Positions 1 to 7,310 of a stretch of 9,260 nt of DNA are shown piece by piece. The stretch's first letter is position 1, and every line of letters starts with the position of its first letter. The notes below the pieces were generated by a model that worked only from the letters and a program-made list of their open reading frames with translations, made no database searches and was not told the origin of the DNA. The stretch comes from an uncultured Clostridia bacterium (GTDB taxonomy: Bacteria > Bacillota > Clostridia > TANB77 > CAG-508): NCBI GenBank assembly GCA_948739805.1, contig CAPYID010000054.1:1-9260 (forward strand), in the 5' to 3' direction. Both the position numbers and the translations under genes were made by a program.

Positions 1-3
1 AAA

Positions 4-35
4 TTGTACATAACTAAATTCAAAATTTTGTACAT
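4..35. repeat. Direct repeat of TTGTACAT, two copies
   Basis: TTGTACAT occurs at 4-11 and again at 28-35, a 24-bp start-to-start distance, and each copy contains the 6-bp palindrome TGTACA. The pair lies just upstream of a TTGACA hexamer (43-48) and of the small gene at 105. It could be a repressor site or part of a recombinase end site. Neither role can be shown from the sequence alone. Confidence 0.4.
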
Positions 36-104
36 TTCCCTATTGACATTAACATTTAGTTCTAGGAAACTCTAGATGACATATATTGTATCAGGAGGAA
101 GTGC

Positions 105-212
105 ATGGAAAATGATTTTAAGATAAATGTTTACTTTAATGATGAAGGGGAAGAAATAGAGAAGTTATTAGCTTTTTATTTAAGAAACTTATTAGAGAAC
201 AAAATAGCTTAA
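105..212 (+). CDS. Small 35-residue acidic protein upstream of the recombinase
   Basis: An ATG at 105 is preceded by a perfect AGGAGG at 93-98 with 6-nt spacing, and the frame runs 35 codons to TAA at 210-212. The product begins MENDFKINVYFNDEGEE and ends in a leucine-rich amphipathic stretch (KLLAFYLRNLLENKIA). It has no signal peptide or membrane segment, so it is probably cytoplasmic. I recognise no domain. The ideal ribosome binding site and its place directly before a serine recombinase make a real gene likely. Small genes of this kind are common beside recombinases of clostridial mobile elements, where they may modulate excision or gene expression; that role is inference. No clear promoter was found: a TTGACA at 43-48 lacks a -10 box at the right distance. 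Confidence 0.65.
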   Translation: MENDFKINVYFNDEGEEIEKLLAFYLRNLLENKIA

Positions 213-243
213 TGCTTAAAACAAATATATTTGAATTCGTAAC

Positions 244-272
244 TTGACTTAATATTTTTCTAAAGCTATAAT
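244..272 (+). promoter_or_regulatory. Near-consensus sigma-A promoter for the recombinase
   Basis: TTGACT at 244-249 and TATAAT at 267-272 are separated by exactly 17 bp. Transcription would start near 279, leaving a short leader before the ribosome binding site at 304-310. Copies of AATTCAAA flank and overlap the promoter, which hints at repression. Confidence 0.7.
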
Positions 273-315
273 TCAAACATGAATTCAAAATTTCAAGCAT
301 AGGAAGGAGGCATTA

Positions 316-1887
316 GTGCTTGAAAGAATAAAAAGAACAATATATAAAATAGCAATATACATAAGACTATCAAAAGAAGATGCAGATAGAGGATTTGATG
401 AAAGCGAGAGTATCAAAAACCAAAAAACTTTGCTTACAGAATATGTGAAAGGTTTAGGAGAAGAATACATCCTTATAGACACATACATAGACCAAGGCTA
501 CACAGGAACAAACTTTAAAAGACCAGCATTTCAAAGAATGGTACAAGACATAGAACAAGGCAGAATAAATATGGTAATCACAAAGGATCTATCTCGTTTA
601 GGACGTGATTACATAGAAACAGGAGAATACATAGAAAAATGGTTTCCAGAGAAAAATGTAAGATATGTTTCAGTAACTGACGGAATAGATACATTTTCAA
701 ATAATAATGGAAATAACGATATAGCCCCATTCAAATCAATACTAAATGATATGTACTCTAAAGATTTATCAAAAAAGATAAGAACAGCATTACATACAAT
801 GCAAAAACAAGGGAAATGGGTAGGAGGAAAAACTGCTCTAGGATATATAAAAGACCTAAACGATAAAAACCATTTAATTATATGTGAAGAAGAAGCGGAA
901 ATTGTAAAAACTATATTTAATATGGCAGTAAACGGAAATAGTATAAATATAATAAGAGATTACCTAAATAATAACAATATTCCAACAGCGAATCATCTAA
1001 GATACAATAAGGCATCATTCTGGGAAAGCAAAACAATAAAAAACATATTAACTAATCAAGTATATATTGGGAATACAGTACAAAACAAAAGAAGTAGGAT
1101 AAGTTATAAAAATAGAAAATTAAGGGCAAATCCAAAACACGAATGGGTAATTGTAGAAAATACTCATGAATCTATTATTGATAAAGCTATATTTGAAAAA
1201 GTGCAAAAAATGAATATAGCACAGAAATATCAAAGAAACGAAAAGAAGAATCATTATTTACTAGGTGGATTACTTATCTGTTATGAATGTAAGCACAAAA
1301 TTGGCATTAAAAATGGCAGAAATAGTCATAGATATATGATATGTAATTATTATCGTAAAAATTCAAAATTAGGGCTTTGTACATCACACGGATTTAATTA
1401 TGATAGCTTAGAAGAAAAAATTTTGCAATACATAAAAGAGTTATTTTCAAATATAAATAGTGGCAAGCTAAAATTAGACATAGAAAATAACAGAACGAAA
1501 TGCGACTATAACCAAATGCTAAAAAAGTTAGAAGAGGAAATATCTATTACTCAAGATAATCTTGACAAAATGTATATTGAAAAATTGAATAATAAAATAA
1601 GCGAAACAATGTATGAAAGAGTATCAAAAAAATTAATACAAGAAATTAAACAAAAAGAAGAAAGCTATGAAGAGCTAAAAGAGACAATAGCACGAGAAAA
1701 CAAAGATAATGACAGAGACATAGAAAAAACAATAAAAGAATTTTTAGGTTTAGAAAATCCAACACCAGAACTAATGAAAGTAATCATAAACAAAATTGAA
1801 GTACATCAAGATAAGCAAATAGATATTATTTTTAATTTTAAAAAATTGCAAGTACTATCAAAAAGTCGCAGTAAAAACTTGCAGTAA
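316..1887 (+). CDS. Large serine recombinase (TndX/TnpX-like)
   Basis: This is a 523-residue site-specific recombinase of the large serine family, which excises or integrates mobile elements by double-strand cleavage at short att sites. The resolvase domain occupies roughly residues 10-155. It has the catalytic serine S19 in YIRLSKED, the SESIKNQ motif (30-36), DQGYTGTNF (59-67) and KDLSRLGRD (90-98), where R94 and R97 match the catalytic arginines. The central recombinase DNA-binding domain (about 165-300) is followed by a zinc ribbon with C322-x2-C325 and C343-x11-C355, then a Lys/Glu-rich coiled coil at about 390-460. The length matches full-size TndX-type enzymes, and all key residues are present, so it should be active. 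The GTG start is chosen because AAGGAGG (304-310) lies 5 nt upstream. The last codons run into a direct repeat. The attachment sites and the target gene are not proven here. Confidence 0.93.
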   Translation: MLERIKRTIYKIAIYIRLSKEDADRGFDESESIKNQKTLLTEYVKGLGEEYILIDTYIDQGYTGTNFKRPAFQRMVQDIEQGRINMVITKDLSRLGRDYIETGEYIEKWFPEKNVRYVSVTDGIDTFSNNNGNNDIAPFKSILNDMYSKDLSKKIRTALHTMQKQGKWVGGKTALGYIKDLNDKNHLIICEEEAEIVKTIFNMAVNGNSINIIRDYLNNNNIPTANHLRYNKASFWESKTIKNILTNQVYIGNTVQNKRSRISYKNRKLRANPKHEWVIVENTHESIIDKAIFEKVQKMNIAQKYQRNEKKNHYLLGGLLICYECKHKIGIKNGRNSHRYMICNYYRKNSKLGLCTSHGFNYDSLEEKILQYIKELFSNINSGKLKLDIENNRTKCDYNQMLKKLEEEISITQDNLDKMYIEKLNNKISETMYERVSKKLIQEIKQKEESYEELKETIARENKDNDRDIEKTIKEFLGLENPTPELMKVIINKIEVHQDKQIDIIFNFKKLQVLSKSRSKNLQ

Positions 1888-1917
1888 ATAATAAAAAGTC
1901 ATAGTAAAAACTTGCAT
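1861..1917 (+). repeat. 24-bp imperfect direct repeat across the recombinase stop codon
   Basis: Copy 1 (1861-1884) and copy 2 (1894-1917) both read AAAAAGTC-NN-AGTAAAAACTTGCA, differing only at NN (GC versus AT): 22 of 24 bases match with a 33-bp period. ACTTGCA in each copy is also the inverse of TGCAAGT at 1847-1853. Copy 1 encodes the last recombinase residues, and copy 2 ends at the -35 region of the next promoter. It could be a recombinase binding or attachment site, or a small tandem duplication. Confidence 0.7.
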
Positions 1918-1940
1918 ATTTTTTCAAAAACATGTATAAT
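1913..1940 (+). promoter_or_regulatory. Probable promoter of the ATPase gene
   Basis: TATAAT at 1935-1940 is a perfect -10 box. The best -35 match 16 bp upstream is TTGCAT (1913-1918), which is weak. The ribosome binding site GAGGTG follows at 1951-1956. The -35 region overlaps the second copy of the 24-bp repeat. Confidence 0.45.
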
Positions 1941-1962
1941 CTATATTAAAGAGGTGAAGTAT

Positions 1963-3277
1963 ATGCTAAAAAGAAAAATAACAAAAACACTTATAGATTG
2001 GAAAAATCAAGAAAATAAACAATGTTTATTAGTGAGAGGAGCTAGACAAGTTGGAAAAACTTTTATTATAGAACAATTTTGCAAAGAAAACTATGAAAGT
2101 TATATTTATATAAATTTTGAATTGTCTCCAACACTAAAAGACATATTTAATGGTGATTTAGATGCAAATACTTTAAATATGAAATTAGAAGTAACATTTC
2201 CAGATATAGAAATAAAATCGGGAAAAACAGTCTTGTTTTTAGATGAAATTCAAAGTTGCCCAAATGCGAGAGTAGCTTTAAAAAGCTTTGCTATGGATAA
2301 AAGAATAGATGTTATAGCATCAGGCTCGTTACTTGGATTATATTATAAAGAAATAACATCCTATCCAGTTGGTTATGAAAAGATTGTAGATATGTACCCA
2401 CTCGACTTTGAAGAATTTTTGTGGGCAGTACGGAATAAAAGAAAATTTAATTTTAGAAATCAAAAAATGTTTTGAAAACAAAAAGCAAATTGATGAATAT
2501 ATATTAGCACAATTAAACAAGCAATTTAGAATGTTTTTGATAGTAGGTGGGATGCCAAGAATTGTAGATGAATATGTCAAAGATAAGAGTTTGGGGAAAG
2601 TAATGTCTCTGCAAAAATCAATGATTGAAGACTATAAATTAGATGTTGTAAAATATGCAGAAACGAATATTAGGCAAAAGGTATTAAATACATTTGATAG
2701 TATTCCAGCACAACTTGCAAAAAAAAACAAGAAATTTTCGTATGTAAATATTTTAGAAGGAGAGAAAAATGTAGGAGAAAGGAAATATAGTAGTAGTATT
2801 GAGTGGTTAAAAAATGCTGGAATAATTAACTATTGCTATAATCTCACAGAACCAGCAGCTCCACTGAAATCAAATTTGCGTTTAGATTGCTTTAAAATAT
2901 ATGTAAGAGATACAGGACTTTTGATGTCGATGTATGAAGAAGGGATACAAAAAGATATATTAAATGATGAACTATATATAAATGAAGGAGCAATCCTTGA
3001 GAATGTATGTGCTGAAGAAATACAAACTAGATATAAAGACATAATGTATTATGAAAAAAAGAGTAGTTTAGAAATTGATTTTATATTAAATATTGATGGA
3101 ATTGTAACTGCAATAGAAGTAAAGTCTGGGAATAATAAACAATCAAAATCTTTAGTTTCTATTGTTAGTAATTATAAAACAGTATCAAGATATATTAAAT
3201 TAGAAAAAGATACAAATGTATATGTTGATGATTTAGGAATAGAACATTATCCATTATTTATGATGATGTTTATATAA
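1963..3277 (+). pseudogene. AAA family ATPase with DUF4143 C-terminus, broken by a frameshift
   Basis: Together the two frames give a full-length protein of about 437 residues of the AAA_14/DUF4143 family, found across bacteria and archaea with no settled function. The start is ATG at 1963, with GAGGTG 6 nt upstream. The first frame holds Walker A (GARQVGKT, residues 26-33), Walker B (VLFLDE, 90-95), the ASGSLLG motif (119-125) and PLDFEEFLWA. It then goes out of frame and stops at 2473-2475. The family pattern resumes one frame over as YGIKENLI at 2429 and continues without a break to TAA at 3275-3277. It includes VGGMPRIVDEY and the nuclease-like EIDF plus IEVKSG pair typical of the DUF4143 end. 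One extra base, most simply G2428, explains the break. A sequencing error would give the same picture. The gene sits between the recombinase and a truncated transporter, so it may be element cargo. Confidence 0.85.
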
Positions 3278-3297
3278 AAGGCAGTCTACTTTGCCAT

Positions 3298-3714
3298 CTA
3301 CCAGAAGGAATGGCAGTAGGTGTATGTTTTGCAGGATTTTTAGCAGGAAATGCAGGAATAAGTTTGCTAGAAGCAGTTGTTTTAGCAATAGGAATAGCAA
3401 TTCAAAATATTCCAGAAGGTGCAATAATTTCAATGCCTTTGAAGATGAAGGGAATGAGTAAAGGAAAAGCATTCTTATATGGCGTAATGTCAGGAATAGT
3501 AGAACCAATCGCAGCTATTATAACTGTATTACTAACAAATATAGTAGTACCTATATTACCATATTTATTAGCCTTTGCGGCAGGTGCAATGATATTTGTA
3601 GTAATAGAAGAATTAATTCCAGAAATGCATAGTGGAAAAAAATCTATGCTAGGTGTCATAGGTGTAACAATAGGTTTTGCAGTAATGATGATACTAGACA
3701 TTGCATTAGGATAA
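3298..3714 (+). pseudogene. ZIP-family metal transporter, 3' half only
   Basis: Roughly 138 residues of the C-terminal half of a ZIP (GufA/ZupT-like) divalent metal transporter, which moves zinc or similar ions across the cytoplasmic membrane. LPEGMAVGV near 3298-3324 matches the end of the first HNxPEG metal-site motif, but the preceding H and N are replaced by other residues. The second motif is visible as QNIPEGAI, with Q where H is usual. Later features, FLYGVMSGIVEPIAA, LLAFAAGAMIFVVIEELIPE and the ending MMILDIALG, are typical of the family. The first three helices and the start region are absent. The apparent ATG at 3310 is an internal Met of the motif, with only coding sequence in place of a spaced ribosome binding site. 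The ATPase stop lies about 20 bases upstream, so the gene was cut by an insertion or deletion. Function is presumably lost. Confidence 0.85.
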
Positions 3715-3726
3715 ATATTAAATTTT

Positions 3727-3751
3727 AGAGACACATTTAAAATGTGTCTCT
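3727..3751 (+). terminator. Hairpin after the ZIP remnant (probable terminator)
   Basis: AGAGACACATTT and AAATGTGTCTCT form a perfect inverted repeat around a single A; a realistic fold is a 10-bp stem with loop TTAAA. It starts 12 bases after the ZIP stop codon. The outer AATTTT (3721-3726) can pair loosely with AAAATT downstream. No clean T run follows, so it may be a weak or bidirectional terminator. Confidence 0.6.
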
Positions 3752-3796
3752 ATTGAAAATTATTAATGTTTATGATACCATATTAAACAAATGGAA

Positions 3797-3802
3797 TATA
3801 AT
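3797..3802 (+). promoter_or_regulatory. Isolated -10 box before the membrane protein gene
   Basis: TATAAT at 3797-3802 lies 37 bp before the ATG at 3840, in the gap after the 3727-3751 hairpin. No convincing -35 hexamer lies 16-19 bp upstream. It is the best candidate for the promoter of the 3840 gene, but only by position and the -10 match. Confidence 0.3.
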
Positions 3803-3839
3803 ATATACAAATAATATGAAGTAAAGGAATGCGATTAAA

Positions 3840-4859
3840 ATGAAAAATAAATATGTAAGAAACTTGCTATTGTTTATATTGATAATAGTATTAACATTTT
3901 ATATTATACTAAAAGATCAAAGTATAACTAAGATAATAGAGGTATTATCTTGTATAGACTTAAAATATATATTAATAGCAATAATATGCATGTGTATATA
4001 TCTAATATGTGAAGCGATAAATATTGGAAGAACATTAAAAGCCTTAGGAGAAAAATCAACTTTTTATAGAAATATAAAATATGCATTAATAGGATTTTTC
4101 TTTAGCTCTGTAACACCTGCTGCAAGTGGTGGTCAACCAATGCAGATATATTATATGAATAAAGACAAAATATCAGTTGCAAATTCTACATTATCACTTT
4201 TAATAAACTTAACAAGTATGCAAATAGTAACAATATCTATTGCTCTAATAAGTTTGTGTTTTAATTATGAATATATGAATTCTATATTGATAGGATTATT
4301 TATACTAGGTATATTTCTTAATGCTACAGCATTAGGATTATTATTAGTATCAGTATTTTCAAAAAGAATGACAAAAGGGTTAATTAATATAGTAATAAAG
4401 TTATTAGAATTTTTTAAAATAAAAAATATAGAAGAAAAGAAAAATAAACTTGAAAACGAATTAAATAAATATCAATCAAGTGCAACATATATAAAATCTA
4501 ACATAAAAGTAATTTTAAAAATACTACTAACTACATATATTCAATTTTTAGTATATTATAGTATATCATATTGGGTATATCGTTCATTTGGATTAAAAGA
4601 ATATAATATTTTACAAATATTATCTATGCAATCAGTTCTATATGCTACAGTATCTGGAATACCATCACCAGGAGCAGTAGGAGTAAGTGAAGGTGGATTC
4701 TTAGAAATTTTTAGAAATGTATACTCTGATAATATACTGCATGAAGCAATGCTACTAAATAGAGGAGTGAACTTTTATTTATTTGTAATCATAAGTTCAG
4801 TAATAGTAATGTTATACACTGTAAGAGACAAAAAAGAAGAAAAATTAAATAATAAATAA
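3840..4859 (+). CDS. Flippase-like membrane protein, LPG-synthase TM family (UPF0104/YbhN)
   Basis: A 339-residue polytopic membrane protein of the lysylphosphatidylglycerol synthase transmembrane family (PF03706 type). Two family hallmarks are clear: TPAASGGQPMQIYYM near residues 92-106, and GIPSPGAVGVSEGGFLEIF near 275-293. Several hydrophobic helices are visible, starting with LLLFILIIVLTFYIIL near the N-terminus, and there is a Lys/Glu-rich cytoplasmic loop near 190-220. It ends in a charged tail and lacks the C-terminal aminoacyl-transferase domain of true MprF. It is therefore more likely a lipid-translocating or envelope protein of unknown substrate than an LPG synthase. The ATG at 3840 is preceded by a modest AAAGGA (3823-3828) with a long 11-nt spacer. 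It looks monocistronic, between a hairpin upstream and a strong promoter downstream, and appears intact. Confidence 0.87.
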   Translation: MKNKYVRNLLLFILIIVLTFYIILKDQSITKIIEVLSCIDLKYILIAIICMCIYLICEAINIGRTLKALGEKSTFYRNIKYALIGFFFSSVTPAASGGQPMQIYYMNKDKISVANSTLSLLINLTSMQIVTISIALISLCFNYEYMNSILIGLFILGIFLNATALGLLLVSVFSKRMTKGLINIVIKLLEFFKIKNIEEKKNKLENELNKYQSSATYIKSNIKVILKILLTTYIQFLVYYSISYWVYRSFGLKEYNILQILSMQSVLYATVSGIPSPGAVGVSEGGFLEIFRNVYSDNILHEAMLLNRGVNFYLFVIISSVIVMLYTVRDKKEEKLNNK

Positions 4860-4875
4860 TGGTTTCCATAAAAAA

Positions 4876-4904
4876 TTGACATTTTATGCAAAAAGAATTA
4901 TAAT
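4876..4904 (+). promoter_or_regulatory. Perfect consensus promoter of the 741-residue protein gene
   Basis: TTGACA (4876-4881) and TATAAT (4899-4904) are both exact, with a 17-bp spacer. This predicts strong housekeeping-sigma transcription from about 4911, giving an untranslated leader of about 100 nt before the ATG at 5014. Confidence 0.8.
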
Positions 4905-4913
4905 AATAGTAAT

Positions 4914-4961
4914 GGGTCTGGTAAACCCTTAATATAGATGAGTAGCAGTATTCTGTTACTC
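4914..4961 (+). promoter_or_regulatory. Structured 5' leader with two hairpins
   Basis: A small stem GGGT/ACCC (4914-4917 with 4925-4928) lies at the predicted RNA 5' end. A better hairpin follows: GAGTAGCAG (4940-4948), loop TATT, CTGTTACTC (4953-4961), nine pairs including one G-U. No T run follows, so neither is a terminator. They could stabilise the mRNA or carry regulation. I do not recognise a known riboswitch class. The ribosome binding site AAGGAGG lies further on at 4999-5005, outside the stems. Confidence 0.45.
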
Positions 4962-5013
4962 AAAATAAAACGGTCAAACAAAATAAAGAATTTATAATAA
5001 GGAGGAAAGAAAT

Positions 5014-7239
5014 ATGGAATATGATTGGACGAAATTTTTACGGTTAGGTATCGATGACGAGGACGAAGACGATTATGATTATGAAATACCAGAAGATTCA
5101 GACTATGATTTAAAGTCTGAAGAAGATATGGAAGAAGGAAAAGACAAGAATACAGAAGACGAGGAAGAGGAAGAAAAAAAGGGATTTATATTTATTATTC
5201 CTCTGTTAGTTGCTATGATATTAATGGCATTGATATACTGGTTTAATAAACCAGCTTTGCCAACACCAATTATAGCAAGTATGGGAAAAGAAGAAATAAT
5301 AACTTCTATACCTAAGATGCTGTCAGGACTGCCATATCCGCCAGTAAAAGGTCTCCCAGAAGTTTCAGGTGATGCTGAGCAGTCTGAAGAGCAGGAAACA
5401 TCAGAAGCAGCACGGATAGAGACAGAAACTACAGAGGAGCAGCAGGTAGAAAACAATGTGGCGAATGCAGGAGTTACAAAGCGTCCAAATGTAACTTCTA
5501 AACCTGCAAAAGAACCAGCTGAATCTTCAAAGAAAGTCGAAGTTATTGTTACAATTAAAAATGTCACAAGTGTGTATGGAGAGCAGTTTAAAGCTCTCGA
5601 CTATGATGTTAAGGGTGCATTAAAATCTGAAATTTCAAAATATATCACTGTGACAAAGCAGGAGGGGAGAAATGCAGGGCAGTACTGGATAACAGGCACT
5701 TACAATGACCTACAACAACTATTTGATGTAACTTTTGTACCTGGGATATACACGATTCTTCCACGGGAAGTCACTTTACAGGCGGAGGATAAGGAATCTT
5801 TTGTAGGTGATACATTGAAAACATTAACATACACTACTGTATCAGGTAGCATAGTCAATGGAGACAAAGTAGTTGAGTTGTCTACAAAAGCTGAGCCTGC
5901 AAAGGCAGGTACCTACAATATTGTAGGTAAGTGTATAAATTCCAACTACAAATTAACAGTTAAAGTTGGAAAATACACTGTGAAGGCAAAAGGGTCATCA
6001 AGTTCAGAAACAAATCCAATTAATGTAACTGTAAAGATATTGGACAAATTTAGCTATTATGGAGACAAAATAGCTGATTTAGATTTCTCAGTTACAAAAG
6101 GCGATGTGAAGAAAGATGAGCTGAAGAAGTATATCCGTCTTGAAAAAGCAGATGGTAATAAAGTAGGAAACTATGCAATTACTGGCAAAAGCACTGGTGA
6201 CAAATATAAAGTAACTTTCGAGAATATTGGCACTTATTCAATAAAAGCTCGAAAATTATCGATAAAAGTGGATGATAAAGAGAGCTTTGTTGGAGAGGCA
6301 CTTGCCACACTCACTTATAGTGTAATAAGTGGTAGTGTAGTGGCAGGAGATGAGGTGATAGAACTTTCTACCAATGCAGATTCGGCTAAGGTAGGAAATT
6401 ATGATATCACAGCCAAAAGTAAAAATCCCAATTACGATGTAACAATTGAAAATAAGGGAACATATACCGTTAAGGAAAAGCCTGCCCAAAAGGTAACAGT
6501 TCAAATTGCAGATGTAACTGTTACCTATGGTGATATAATTCCTGATTTTGATTTTTCAATTTCGTCTGGAAATGTTACAAAAGCTGAAATAACTCCTTAC
6601 ATTACTCTTTCAAAAGATGGAGATAACAATGGAGTAGGAGAATATATAATAACTGGGGTATGTACAAAACCAGAAAAGTATGACGTAACATTTACGAATG
6701 GTAAATGTATCATAACAAAAAGGCTATTATCTGTTAAGGCAGATGATAAGCAAACATACGAAGGAGAAGCTTTAGTCGATCTTACGTATACATTGACAGC
6801 TGGAAGCATAGTCAATGGTGATGACGTAATATTACTAACAAGTGATGCCGATCCAGTAGTTATTGGCGAATATCCAATAACTGTAACATGCAAAAACTCT
6901 AATTATGATGTACAAAGTGAAGGTGCAACATATAGAGTTAAAGCAAAACCTCAACCTCCGAAAGATGAGGAAGAGGTAGGACCTGGCTCTAGCGATAATC
7001 CACCCTCTTCTTCTGGACCAAATGACCAAGAAGAGGTCGTAAGTCCAGTAAAACCAACTCCTTATGATCCAGCGAAGTCGGAAGAAGAGTCATCAGAAGA
7101 CGCAGATTCTGGCAATAGTGAGGTGACTCCACCAGCTGATGATCCATCTGATGAGGTACAACCAAGTGTACCTACACCATCAGAAAATAAAGGACCTGAG
7201 GAACTTCCAGAAGTCTCAGAAATGGTGCCAACGCCATAA
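5014..7239 (+). CDS. Membrane-anchored surface protein with six MBG-like domains and acidic cytoplasmic tail
   Basis: A 741-residue protein of unknown function. Residues 1-56 are extremely rich in Asp and Glu and have no signal peptide. Residues 57-77 (GFIFIIPLLVAMILMALIYWF) form one membrane helix, predicting a cytoplasmic N-terminus and an external remainder. A Glu/Thr/Pro-rich linker (78-174) leads to three A-B pairs of MBG-like beta domains: A1 175-250, B1 251-324, A2 336-412, B2 413-487, A3 493-569, B3 570-643. A units carry Y-G-(D/E) and G-x-Y-x-I-T-G; B units carry (E/D)DK-(E/Q)-x-(F/Y)-x-G and a T-x-x-x-GS-(I/V)-V-x-GD motif. The tail (644-741) is Pro/Ser/acidic with no LPxTG motif. 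AAGGAGG (4999-5005) sits 8 nt before the ATG. A perfect promoter and a strong terminator make it a single-gene unit. Codons such as CGG, CGT, CTC and CTT are more frequent than in its neighbours. A surface stalk or adhesin is inferred from architecture. Confidence 0.88.
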   Translation: MEYDWTKFLRLGIDDEDEDDYDYEIPEDSDYDLKSEEDMEEGKDKNTEDEEEEEKKGFIFIIPLLVAMILMALIYWFNKPALPTPIIASMGKEEIITSIPKMLSGLPYPPVKGLPEVSGDAEQSEEQETSEAARIETETTEEQQVENNVANAGVTKRPNVTSKPAKEPAESSKKVEVIVTIKNVTSVYGEQFKALDYDVKGALKSEISKYITVTKQEGRNAGQYWITGTYNDLQQLFDVTFVPGIYTILPREVTLQAEDKESFVGDTLKTLTYTTVSGSIVNGDKVVELSTKAEPAKAGTYNIVGKCINSNYKLTVKVGKYTVKAKGSSSSETNPINVTVKILDKFSYYGDKIADLDFSVTKGDVKKDELKKYIRLEKADGNKVGNYAITGKSTGDKYKVTFENIGTYSIKARKLSIKVDDKESFVGEALATLTYSVISGSVVAGDEVIELSTNADSAKVGNYDITAKSKNPNYDVTIENKGTYTVKEKPAQKVTVQIADVTVTYGDIIPDFDFSISSGNVTKAEITPYITLSKDGDNNGVGEYIITGVCTKPEKYDVTFTNGKCIITKRLLSVKADDKQTYEGEALVDLTYTLTAGSIVNGDDVILLTSDADPVVIGEYPITVTCKNSNYDVQSEGATYRVKAKPQPPKDEEEVGPGSSDNPPSSSGPNDQEEVVSPVKPTPYDPAKSEEESSEDADSGNSEVTPPADDPSDEVQPSVPTPSENKGPEELPEVSEMVPTP
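5536..6942 (+). repeat. Three A-B pairs of MBG-like protein repeats
   Basis: The repeat block encodes alternating A and B units of about 75 residues each. B1 and B3 share GSIVNGD, and the corresponding DNA near 5847 and 6805 shares AGCATAGTCAATGG. Otherwise the DNA has diverged, so this is an old duplication of a two-domain unit kept as protein similarity rather than a recent tandem copy. Confidence 0.75.
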
Positions 7240-7310
7240 CACCATCAATACCACATAAAACTTAAATGATCCTTCTTTAGGATGCGATCTTAATATATAT
7301 ATGACCGTTG

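Larger units (their letters stand above)
17..293. promoter_or_regulatory. Four copies of AATTCAAA around the recombinase promoter region (candidate operator)
   Basis: The 8-mer AATTCAAA is found at 17-24, 270-277 and 282-289, and inverted (TTTGAATT) at 230-237. The copies at 17 and 282 extend to an identical 12-mer, AATTCAAAATTT. The 230 copy lies just before the -35 box of the recombinase promoter, and the 270 copy overlaps the end of its -10 box. This arrangement would suit an autoregulatory operator or accessory recombinase sites. AT-rich composition raises the chance of accidental matches, so the role is only a suggestion. Confidence 0.35.

Noticed and set aside
43..70. Promoter from TTGACA at 43-48
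   Set aside because: No acceptable -10 hexamer occurs 16-19 bp downstream.
1912..1962. Upstream start extending the ATPase N-terminus
   Set aside because: The added residues cover the promoter -10 box and the ribosome binding site; ATG at 1963 has GAGGTG at good spacing and begins the family pattern.
2408..3277. Separate 289-codon gene starting at TTG 2408
   Set aside because: Its first codons overlap the ATPase gene out of frame, there is no proper ribosome binding site, and the protein is the missing C-terminal part of the ATPase family. It is the downstream half of one frameshifted gene.
3310..3714. Intact small membrane protein starting at ATG 3310
   Set aside because: The Met is inside the conserved PEGMAVG motif of ZIP transporters, homology extends upstream of it, and the upstream GAAGGA touches the ATG with no spacing.
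4938..4997. 19-codon leader peptide ending just before the ribosome binding site of the 741-residue protein
   Set aside because: No Shine-Dalgarno sequence precedes its ATG, which sits at the base of a hairpin; nothing supports translation.
4969..7309. AACGGTCA (4969-4976) and TGACCGTT (7302-7309) as inverted ends of a mobile unit around the 741-residue gene
   Set aside because: Eight bases is too short over this distance; no target duplication or transposase goes with it.
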